DNA of 64,000 nt, taken from the NCBI GenBank assembly GCA_002943765.1, contig PQWQ01000028.1, positions 496,001-560,000 of the forward strand, read 5' to 3'. The notes beneath the pieces were generated by a model. The model was not told where the DNA came from and did not search any database. It worked only from the letters and a program-made list of their open reading frames with translations. This document shows, piece by piece, positions 55,079 to 64,000 of this stretch. The stretch is from Psoroptes ovis (Eukaryota > Arthropoda > Arachnida > Sarcoptiformes > Psoroptidae). The position numbers and the translations under genes are program-made. Position 1 is the stretch's first letter. Each line of letters starts with the position of its first letter.

Positions 55079-58000
55079 GTTTGTATTTTATCATATTCTC
55101 ATTGTTATTTTTTTTTCAAATGAATGAATGCACTCATTCATGCATTTCAAATTATTCAATTAATAATTATTCGATTTTTTATCTATTTTTTTCTTTGTTT
55201 TCATGTTAATTATTCTGGTTCGAACCTCTTTAAATGATTCACCATATTATTATCCACTAAAAAATGCCACGAAATCACTAATTGGATTTGTATTTATATT
55301 GAAAATGAAAAACAAATGCACACACGAACACGTGGCCTGTATGGAAATGTGCATTGCTATTATCATTGATATATTATCACATCCAAACATTCTGTTATCA
55401 AAAATTTTAACGTATGACGTATTAACGTAATCGTTCATTTTGTTTGAATCAAAAATATTAAAATATGATGATGGCAGATTGCTTACAAAATTTCATTCAA
55501 ACATTATTCGGACAATGTGGTAAGTTATGATCAATTTTTTGTTTTTGTTTTTTCCCGATTATTTAAAATATTTCATTGATTCAAATATTCATCGATTTTG
55601 AATATTTTTTTGCTTTTATATGAATATTATTTATTCATATTGTTCCTATGTTGGTGATGATGATGATTTCACAGCGCAACAAGCTCATTTAATGTGTTGT
55701 GTGTATGCATATATTAGTAATTGTTAAAGTTATTTTCAGGCAAGTTTCTATAAATAATTTTGTCGTTGCTTGTGCCTGGTGCTGTGTTAGCAGCTTTGAT
55801 TTCCATACATACATACCAATTCATGATACATACATACATTATAACCTATTTCATACCCGAAAATAATTAAATATATTTTTTTAAATGATGTTTTCAGCGT
55901 CGAATCTTAATGATTATTATTATTATTATTATTATTACGACGATAATAATAATAATAATAATTGAATTGTAGATTTTTTCATTTCATATATTTTAAGAAT
56001 TCATTTCGGAATCATTCTATGAATGTTGTAGTGTTTACGAGTTCTTCGAAATTTTTTTTTTTTTTTTTCGTCTTCAACACATTCTTCAAAAATCATAATT
56101 CAAGTTGTGTGATCTCTTCTTCACTTTACTGACTCAATCACACTTTTACAAATTCATTCAAATGACTTTTTCTATTCTCAAATTTCTAGCATTTATTATG
56201 CGATAATTTCATTTATTTATTTGTTTATTTATTTATTTATTTTTGTTCTGTTTCATTTGTTATCTATACGAGTGTTTTGATTTGTTCGTTTGTTTGTTGC
56301 AAATGATAATAGTTTTTCGCCGAAATCAATAGATTTTATCAATTCAAATTGTTCATAAATTATCATTGAATGAATTAGTTTTGTGACTATTTTTTTTCTG
56401 AGAATAATTTTCAACGAAAAAACAATCAAATAATAATCGATATTTAACTCTATAGACACCACCATACATTGTACAAAATAAAAAATGCCAGCTAAAATGA
56501 TTGAATGTAAGTTTATAAGTCATTTTCAAATTTTCATTGATTTGATTTGATTTGACTGATTATAATTGAATATGCCATTCATTATCGAAAATTATTGGAA
56601 ATTTTCGTGTATGTCGAATTGAATCATTTCCGTACCATTATTTTTCTCTCAATCGTTGTTACTGCTGTTGTTATGTGAGATGATTAACGAAATTTCCTTC
56701 AGTAATAATTGCTTAAATGTTTTTTTTTGTTTGGAATTTAAGAAATTTTATTTTTGGCATTTGTTCAACTAAATAAAATTTCTCATAAATTCATTTCCAA
56801 CACCAAAATATATTCATATGGTGCATATGCTGTGCACACATTTTTGCCTGATCTATTTTTGATTTTTCTTTTTGAATTTTTTCATGATTTGCTCCTTTGA
56901 AAAACTATTTTTTATGTTTTTCAAATTAAATTTTTTTTTAATATGTGATTACACCATTCGATAGATGTCAGTTGTGTTTTTAGTTTGTCTGTGTGTGATG
57001 AGAGAGAATCTAATTCATTTTTCGCTACATTTTCAAAATAATGTACCTAAATGTATGTAGATAAATCCATTCGTGATGATTTTGATGAATTCAAAATTAT
57101 TTTGAATTATTTTTGACGACAATAATAATAATAAAATTCATTGAACCATGAGTCATCATGGTTTGAGAACATTAAATGTAGATTTATCCCTTAAAAATGA
57201 TCTTTTTCATTCGTATTCATTCATTACAAAGCTACAAAGCTTATACTTCTGTAGCTCAATATTCAAAACTTATTTTACAATTTATTCAATATTTCACATC
57301 ATATGTTTCAATATATTTGGTCGCTAAGGAGTGTTATATTCCATATTGAAAAAAGGCGCCAACCGATCCAACAAACATTAATGATGATCATTTCTATGAT
57401 CATATTGTTGTAGTAATGATGATTCCATTAAGATCTCAAACTGGTACCACCACCACCCTTTATTTTTTTGTAATTTCATTTCTGAAAAAAAAACGCATGT
57501 GCTTTGTAATTTTTGCTTCATTTGAAAAATTTCTAATATATAAATTTTAACCTGAATTGAATGAATGAATGAATGAATCGAATTGATATGGGAAATATTG
57601 ACAAAAACATAGAACGAAATGTACCAAAAAAATAGTTGCCACATATTGAATCTCACAATATATTGAATCATTTTGAATAGGTTCGGGTTGGTTAGTCATC
57701 CTTGATTTGTTATAATAATTGTTATTTTTTCTGTTTGTTTGTTTGCTTGATGATGATGATCATGATGATGGTGGTGGTGGCGGTGGTGGTAGTAGAAGCA
57801 TCAAATAGTGTTCCTTTTAAAATTTTTGTATTTTTTCTGGTCAAACAAACAAAATACAACCAAACAAACAATAGATGGATGAAACTCTAAAATATGATGA
57901 TTGTAGAACGTCGTCATACACCAAAATAATAATAATAATAATAACAACCAGATAATATATCCATCTTTTTTTTTTGTTGTGTACTCTCTGAGTATTTGTA

Positions 58001-60928
58001 TACAAAATATTTACATGTATTTTGCGTTTTTCATTTCATTTTTCTCCCATTTATTTCTCCTGAATTGTTGAAAAGAGTTTTTTCCATTTATTCAAATGCG
58101 ATTCATTTTTTGAACAAAAATTCTCATTACATTTTTTAAACAACCAAAATTTTCAGAGTTCGCTGCGAACGAATCACCATCCAAACGCATTGATGATTTG
58201 AACCTAAAACAAATTGACTTTTTTTTTCTCTTCTACGAAATTGACTTTTGCGCGAGAGTACACATCTAATTGTATGTCAATTCAACTAAATAAACAGCGA
58301 AAAAGATCTTATAAATTTCCTTGTATTCATTCGATTCATTCATCATTGATCATCATTATCGACATTATTATTATTTGTTGTTGTTTGTACTGACAAACTT
58401 GTGTATTTTGGAAAATTTTTCCATGATTTTTTCTCCAGTTTTTTTGTTTTGTTTGTTTCAATTATTGAATTTTTGATTTGATCAATCAATTATTACTAAC
58501 GACCAACGAATGATAGTTGAAAAAATTGAATAAGTTTTGTAGTAATATTATGACGACAATTTGTTGTTGTTGTTGATCGTTGGTGAACAAGGAAAAGCGA
58601 TTGACAAGTCATTATCAATCAATAGATGTGTGTGTGTTTCGTGTATGTGCGTTTTTTTTTCGATTCAACTTCAATAATTGATTATATTTTATACAATACA
58701 ATATTTGAGGATGATTTTATAATTTTTTTTCAAATATTAAATGATTATTTTTCAACGTACAGACATTTTCAACCATAATTCGTGTGTACAACGATAATAT
58801 CTTTTCCATTTAGTCATTCATTGCTATCATCATCATCATTATTGATATTGATATATTCATTGCTTTTGGTGCTTGTATGAAAACATATTTGCGTTTAATT
58901 GTTGCTTGTGTATGTGTCACCCTCCATCATTATCGAGCGAGTGAGCTTGCTAGCTATACAAAGCTTTTTAAAAAAAAAAATAGTCATCAATATCCTCAGT
59001 GAAATAGTCGAAAAGAAATTGTTGATCATAATCAAATCTTTATCATTTTAAAACAAACAAAAATACAAAAAAAAATATCAAATCAAGACACACGTCGTCT
59101 TTAAATGAATGAATGAATTGAATGAATAATTATATCTAAAAATATTTTTTTCCAATCCATTGATTGATTGTTTTTCAACAAATCATTTTTCTCGAAATTT
59201 TGAAAATAATCAATCAATTATTTTCAATTTGAAATCGAGCAAAAATTGAAACGAACTAAGCAATAATTGTCTTTTGTTTTTATTTTAAAATTGATTCATT
59301 TTTTGCTTTGTTTTTGCTTTGATTTACTCTGTTTAACACGTTGACACGACATACATTTTTCACACATTCAAACTTGAATCATCATTTCAATTTTCAAAGT
59401 GAAAAAAAAAATTGTAAATTTTCTTTTCATTTTCGCCAATTTTTTTTTTTTTTTTTTTGATTCAATTATTCAATTTTAATAATATCTGAATTACGAATAA
59501 TAAAAAATGAGTGAAACAAATATCGATTCCAATCAATCATCATCAACATCATTGTTGAATAATAATAATAATAATAATAATAAATGTTGTTTATCATCAC
59601 CATTGGGACAATTATTTCAAACATTTTTCATGAAAGGTTTGTTTTATCTCTGATTTTTTTTTTGTATTTGAAATTTATTCATGTGAAATATCTATTGATT
59701 TACGGGTTGTGACGAGGCGTTATGCATATATTGATCGAGTTTCTTATTCATAATTATTGTTCATCAAGTTTTTACAATTACAATTATTTACAATTCTTCC
59801 ATGTATCTTTTTTATGTTTATGTTTATGTTATTAGACCTAAAAAATTTTCCATTCTTATCCTCACTTATCATGATAACCTTTGAACAAGTTTCTAATTTG
59901 AAATTTTGGGTGAATGATCCAAGAATCGATGACTTGATTAGTATCAATGTAATTGTATCAAATTGTATCATGCGCTGCTTTGATTCAAAATTACAAATTT
60001 TTCCATTAATTTTTTTGATAATTGATTTTGACTTTGTATCTTTCTATCATCATCATGTTTACTTATGATTTAAACAAATTTTCCATCCAATTTTTTAATG
60101 TTTATTTTCTTTATCCACATTTTTGTAGTCGCAGATATTTTATATTGGCGTGATCCGAAAAATTCCGGTGTAGTTTTTGGTATCGGTTTGATCATATTAT
60201 TTTCATTGACCATATTTTCGGTTATATCGGTCATTGCATACACACTATTATTCACATTGTTGGCATCATTATCATTTAGAGTTTATAAAAATGTAATGCA
60301 AGCAGTGAATAAAACTGATGAAGGTCATCCATTCAAGTATGTTTTTGACATTGAATTAATATATGAATTTCATTTTAATAATTTTTTTTTTTTTTTTTGA
60401 AATTTGATAATTTTTTCACAGAGAATATTTGGATCTTGATCTTGCACCGAGCCAAGAACGAACCCATGAGATCGCTGACCAATTATTGTCCCATTATAAT
60501 TGTTTCATTAAACGTATGAGAAGTGTACTTTTGGTCGAAGATTATGTTGAATCATTTAAGGTATGTTGAGGATAATTTCGGTGTCCTTTCACAAATTTTT
60601 TTTCAATGTTATTCAACTATCATTTTTCTAGTATTTATTCATGTTTTGGGCGTTAACATTCATTGGAGCTTGGTTCAATGGAATGACATTAGTCATCATG
60701 GCATATGTTGGTGCATTTTCAGTGCCGAAAATTTACGAAATGAATCAAGCTCAAATCGATCAATATATTAATTTGGTTGTAACCAAAATGAATGAATTGA
60801 CCGAAAGGTAATTTTTATATTTTCAATGTTTTTTTTTATTCGACCTTTTCAATATTATTCATTTTTTTATCGAATTTAACAGAATTCCTTTCTTGAAGAA
60901 ACCTGTGGCCGAAAAGAAAGATGATTAA
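53206..60928 (+). CDS. Rtnl1: Reticulon (ER-shaping membrane protein), full gene span, long isoform
   Basis: Long isoform: 53206-55078, 60129-60336, 60422-60560, 60632-60807 and 60883-60928, about 813 aa. The shared C-terminal 189 residues are a complete reticulon homology domain: ADILYWRDPKNSGVVFG, a first hydrophobic hairpin (GIGLIILFSL through LASLSF), a hydrophilic loop with DEGHPFK and NCFIKRMRSVLLVEDYVES, a second hydrophobic hairpin (LFMFWALTFIGAWFNGMTLV) and FSVPKIYEMNQAQIDQYI. The protein ends KKDD, a dilysine ER-retrieval signal. Reticulons wedge into the ER membrane with both ends cytosolic and stabilise tubules. The 624-residue first exon is acidic, Ser/Asn/Gln-rich and without recognised domains, comparable in place to the long N-terminus of vertebrate Nogo-A. 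Three further candidate first exons (55465, 56485, 59507) make short isoforms. All introns are GT-AG and all phases fit. Confidence 0.95.
55465..55519 (+). CDS. Rtnl1: Reticulon alternative first exon b
   Basis: Three consecutive ATGs then ADCLQNFIQTLFGQC and one base G before GTAAGT. Phase 1 joins exon 60129 as Val, giving ...LFGQC-VADILYWRD and a protein of about 207 aa. The tail resembles first exon d (QLFQTFFMK). Short first exons directly before the reticulon domain are the norm in this family. Confidence 0.7.
55912..55963. repeat. (ATT)n-ACGACG-(AAT)n inverted repeat
   Basis: An ATT run is followed, after ACGACG, by an AAT run, so the two halves can pair into a long hairpin of more than 20 bp. 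Located between reticulon first exons b and c. Confidence 0.85.
56485..56506 (+). CDS. Rtnl1: Reticulon candidate alternative first exon c (mini-exon)
   Basis: ATG followed by PAKMIE and one base T before GTAAGT. It is in the required phase 1 and would give MPAKMIE-F-ADILYWRD, about 196 aa. Only seven codons, so the evidence is an ATG plus a strong donor in the right phase within the intron where other first exons lie. It could be chance. Confidence 0.4.
57752..57795. repeat. (GAT)n/(GGT)n compound microsatellite
   Basis: GAT repeats grading into GGT/GGC repeats and ending GTAGTAG, inside the large reticulon intron. Confidence 0.8.
59507..59636 (+). CDS. Rtnl1: Reticulon alternative first exon d
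   Basis: 43 codons, MSETNIDSNQSSSTSLL, then eight Asn, then KCCLSSPLGQLFQTFFMK, and one base G before GTTTGT. Phase 1 joins exon 60129 to give FFMK-VADILYWRD, about 232 aa. The exon lies 490 bp upstream of the reticulon domain. The region 58950-59001 (TATACAAAG, TTTTTAAAA, TCAGT) is a plausible but unproven core promoter for it. Confidence 0.8.
60129..60336 (+). CDS. Rtnl1: Reticulon common exon 2 (first membrane hairpin)
   Basis: Encodes ADILYWRDPKNSGVVFG, a hydrophobic hairpin of about 37 residues, FRVYKNVMQAVNKTDEGHPF. Acceptor TTTTGTAG, donor GTATGT with the Lys codon split. Nearly every fixed residue of the vertebrate reticulon domain is present. Confidence 0.97.
60422..60560 (+). CDS. 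Rtnl1: Reticulon common exon 3 (hydrophilic loop)
   Basis: Encodes EYLDLDLAPSQERTHEIADQ to SVLLVEDYVESFK, the segment between the two membrane hairpins; vertebrates have YLESEVAISEE to LVDDLVDSLK here. In RTN4 this loop includes the Nogo-66 region. Donor GTATGT, phase 0. Confidence 0.96.
60632..60807 (+). CDS. Rtnl1: Reticulon common exon 4 (second membrane hairpin)
   Basis: Encodes YLFMFWALTFIGAWFNGMTL, then AFSVPKIYEMNQAQIDQYIN. The FNG(M/L)TL and SVP-IYE-QAQID motifs are diagnostic of reticulons. Donor GTAATT with the Arg codon split. Confidence 0.97.
60883..60928 (+). CDS. Rtnl1: Reticulon last exon (ER-retrieval tail)
   Basis: Completes Arg and adds IPFLKKPVAEKKDD then TAA. KKDD places lysines at -3 and -4, a canonical dilysine ER-retrieval signal; vertebrate reticulons end in a comparable KRKAE-type tail. 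Confidence 0.96.
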
Positions 60929-61430
60929 ATTGGCTTTTGGAATGAAACAAATGTCAAAAAAAGCAAACTTCATTTTATTTCAAAATTCACTTGTTTAAAA
61001 AAATTGTCTATGTTTCCATCGATGAATCGTACTTATTATTACACATCTTGAATTTTTATGAAGATCTTTTCAACAGCATCCAACAATATATCATGAAATA
61101 ATATTCAATTAATCACATATGAAACAAACAAACAAACAAAAAAAAACTAATTATGGCAAAAAAAATTTATATGAAATATTATCTTTATGGATCATATTTA
61201 ATTGTTTTAATTAATTCATTTTATTTTATTTTCAATTATTATTATTATTATTTTTTCTCATTTTTAGAAAAATTATGAAGCAACAAAAAAAAATGCATCG
61301 AATTATGCGCAATATTGCAAATTACATATTTAAAGTAATTAGATGGATTTATTATTGATTTTTTTTTCTAAACATCTACAAGCAATTGAGAAATAAAATT
61401 GATTTGATTTTTCATATTATGAAGCTGTAG
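60929..61430 (+). other. Reticulon 3' UTR and flank
   Basis: Ordinary AT-rich sequence. AATAAA at 61392-61397 is the best poly(A) signal, about 460 bp after the stop codon. The satellite begins within about 50 bp of it. Confidence 0.6.
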
Positions 61431-61577
61431 CCTTACGTTTTTTTTTCAATTACCAGTGTATAGCCACGCGATTTAAAAAAAATTTCAATAAGGATATACG
61501 TTTTTTTTCAAATGCCAGTCTATTGCCTTTAATTTTACCCAAAATTTCAACAAGACTATTGCCTTACGATTTTTGAA
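61431..61577. repeat. Degenerate edge of the satellite array
   Basis: Diverged units are still visible (ACCAGTGTATAGCC, TGCCAGTCTATTGCC, GACTATTGCCTTACG), separated by altered A/T spacers. Divergence rises toward the reticulon gene. Confidence 0.75.
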
Positions 61578-64000
61578 AAAAGATGGCAATGTATAGCCTT
61601 TGATTTTTTTGAAAAAAATTGCCAGTCTAATGCCTTTGCTTTTTTGAAAAAAGATGGCAATGTATAGCCTTATGATTTTTTCGAAAAAAATTGCCAGTCT
61701 ATTGCCTTTGCTTTTTTGAAAAAAGATGGCAATGTATAGCCTTATGATTTTTTCGAAAAAAATTGCCAGTCTATTGCCTTTGCTTTTTTGAAAAAAATTG
61801 CCAGTCTATTGCCTTTGATTTTTTTGAAAAAAGATGGCAATGTATAGCCTTTGATTTTTTTGAAAAAAATTGCCAGTCTATTGCCTTTGCTTTTTTGAAA
61901 AAAGATGGCAATGTATAGCCTTTGATTTTTTCGAAAAAAGATGGCAATGTATAGCCTTATGATTTTTTCGAAAAAAATTGCCAGTCTATTGCCTTTGATT
62001 TTTTTGAAAAAAGATGGCAATGTATACCCTTTGATTTTTTTGAAAAAAAATTGCCAGTCTATTGCCTTTGCTTTTTTGAAAAAAATTGCCAGTCTATTGC
62101 CTTTGCTTTTCTGAAAAAAGATGGCAATGTATAGCCTTATGATTTTTTCGAAAAAAATTGCCAGTCTATTGCCTTTGATTTTTTTGAAAAAAGATGGCAA
62201 TGTATAGCCTTTGATTTTTTCGAAAAAAATTGCCAGTCTATTGCCTTTGCTTTTTTGAAAAAAATTGCCAGTCTATTGCCTTTGATTTTTTTGAAAAAAG
62301 ATGGCAATGTATACCCTTTGATTTTTTTGAAAAAAAATTGCCAGTCTATTGCCTTTGCTTTTCTGAAAAAAGATGGCAATGTATAGCCTTTGATTTTTTC
62401 GAAAAAAATTGCCAGTCTATTGCCTTTGCTTTTTTGAAAAAAGATGGCAATGTATAGCCTTTGATTTTTTCGAAAAAAATTGCCAGTCTATTGCCTTTGC
62501 TTTTTTGAAAAAAATTGCCAGTCTATTGCCTTTGATTTTTTTGAAAAAAGATGGCAATGTATACCCTTTGATTTTTTTGAAAAAAAATTGCCAGTCTATT
62601 GCCTTTGCTTTTCTGAAAAAAGATGGCAATGTATACCCTTTGATTTTTTTGAAAAAAAATTGCCAGTCTATTGCCTTTGCTTTTTTGAAAAAAATTGCCA
62701 GTCTATTGCCTTTGCTTTTCTGAAAAAAGATGGCAATGTATAGCCTTATGATTTTTTCGAAAAAAATTGCCAGTCTATTGCCTTTGCTTTTTCGAAAAAA
62801 ATTGCCAGTCTATTGCCTTTGCTTTTTTGAAAAAAATTGCCAGTCTATTGCCTTTGATTTTTTTGAAAAAAGATGGCAATGTATACCCTTTGATTTTTTT
62901 GAAAAAAAATTGCCAGTCTATTGCCTTTGCTTTTCTGAAAAAAGATGGCAATGTATAGCCTTTGATTTTTTCGAAAAAAATTGCCAGTCTATTGCCTTTG
63001 CTTTTTTGAAAAAAGATGGCAATGTATAGCCTTTGATTTTTTTGAAAAAAATTGCCAGTCTATTGCCTTTGCTTTTTTGAAAAAAGATGGCAATGTATAG
63101 CCTTTGATTTTTTTGAAAAAAGATGGCGATGTATAGCCTTATGATTTTTTCGAAAAAAATTGCCAGTCTATTGCCTTTGCTTTTTCGAAAAAAATTGCCA
63201 GTCTATTGCCTTTGATTTTTTTGAAAAAAATTGCCAGTCTATTGCCTTTGCTTTTTTGAAAAAAGATGGCAATGTATAGCCTTTGATTTTTTTGAAAAAA
63301 ATTGCCAGTCTATTGCCTTTGCTTTTTTGAAAAAAGATGGCAATGTATAGCCTTTGATTTTTTCGAAAAAAATTGCCAGTCTATTGCCTTTGCTTTTTTG
63401 AAAAAAGATGGCAATGTATAGCCTTTGATTTTTTTGAAAAAAATTGCCAGTCTATTGCCTTTGCTTTTTTGAAAAAAGATGGCAATGTATAGCCTTTGAT
63501 TTTTTTGAAAAAAGATGGCGATGTATAGCCTTATGATTTTTTCGAAAAAAATTGCCAGTCTATTGCCTTTGATTTTTTTGAAAAAAATTGCCAGTCTAAT
63601 GCCTTTGCTTTTTTGAAAAAAGATGGCAATGTATAGCCTTATGATTTTTTCGAAAAAAATTGCCAGTCTATTGCCTTTGCTTTTTTGAAAAAAGATGGCA
63701 ATGTATAGCCTTATGATTTTTTCGAAAAAAATTGCCAGTCTATTGCCTTTGCTTTTTTGAAAAAAATTGCCAGTCTATTGCCTTTGATTTTTTTGAAAAA
63801 AGATGGCAATGTATAGCCTTTGATTTTTTTGAAAAAAATTGCCAGTCTATTGCCTTTGCTTTTTTGAAAAAAGATGGCAATGTATAGCCTTTGATTTTTT
63901 CGAAAAAAATTGCCAGTCTATTGCCTTTGCTTTTTCGAAAAAAATTGCCAGTCTATTGCCTTTGATTTTTTTGAAAAAAGATGGCAATGTATACCCTTTG
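61578..64000. repeat. Two-monomer satellite array (35-37 bp units), continues past the window
   Basis: Two monomer types alternate irregularly. A starts ATTGCCAGTCTATTGCC and B starts GATGGCAATGTATAGCC. Each is followed by a spacer such as TTTGCTTTTTTGAAAAAA, TTTGATTTTTTTGAAAAAA or TTATGATTTTTTCGAAAAAA. By length there are roughly 68 monomers to the window end. All monomers are in the same orientation. Unit variants recur at fixed spacing (a TACCC variant of B at 62309/62559 and at 62631/62881, both 250 bp apart; a GGCGATG variant at 63122 and 63514), which shows higher-order duplication. Long open frames here on both strands come from the repeat and are not genes. Confidence 0.97.

Larger units (their letters stand above)
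55079..60128 (+). other. Reticulon 5-kb intron with internal promoters
   Basis: Separates the long first exon from the reticulon homology domain and carries three candidate short first exons. It also holds an (ATT)n/(AAT)n hairpin (55912-55963), a GAT/GGT run (57752-57795) and T runs. No separate gene recognised. Confidence 0.8.

Noticed and set aside
55214..55226. TGGTTCGAACCTC, resembling a tRNA B box
   Set aside because: No A box, acceptor stem or cloverleaf pairing in the preceding 70 bases.
61742..63029. Open reading frames of 60-152 codons on both strands, reading like KKIKGNRLAIFF or PVYCLCFFEK
   Set aside because: They are the satellite read in several frames. Frames are open because the monomers lack stops, not because of coding; the same phrase recurs in every frame with no start context or other exons.

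Overview
The window looks like nuclear DNA from a small-genome arthropod. It is very AT-rich, full of short simple repeats (CAT, GAT, AAT, GAATGAAT), and its genes are split by spliceosomal introns from 60 bp to many kb. The proteins carry long Asn, Gln and Ser runs. The style is most like an astigmatid (dust or scab) mite, but that species-level placement is inference; the sequence shows only a metazoan with arthropod-like gene structure.

Two genes are supported, both on the + strand. The first (21072-50046) is the single invertebrate homologue of the vertebrate paralogues MAPKBP1 and WDR62, a JNK-pathway WD40 scaffold. I could join twelve coding exons with matching splice phases, giving about 1932 aa. 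A second possible first exon at 29463 would give about 1865 aa. The second gene (53206-60928) is a reticulon. A long acidic first exon, and three further candidate short first exons at 55465, 56485 and 59507, all end in phase 1 and all fit the same four downstream exons. Those four exons encode the reticulon homology domain and a C-terminal KKDD ER-retrieval motif. This gene has the architecture of vertebrate RTN4 (Nogo-A versus short isoforms).

Layout: 1-21071 has no convincing gene, only simple repeats and small transposon remnants. 21072-50046 is MAPKBP1/WDR62, with introns that hold more of those remnants. 50047-53107 is a gene-poor spacer. 53206-60928 is the reticulon gene. From about 61430 to the window end lies a satellite array made of two related 35-37 bp monomers in an irregular order; it starts just past the reticulon 3' end and runs off the window.

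Dispersed through the window are seven copies of an approximately 80-bp mariner-type element. Both ends carry inverted repeats of the TTAGGTTGTCCG type, and most copies have TA target duplications. They form two subfamilies plus one apparent hybrid. An eighth short element at 19612-19702 has a different mariner-like terminus. No transposase gene is present.

The satellite and the tiny mariner family are the parts least explained by standard annotation. The multi-promoter reticulon gene is the most functionally informative part.
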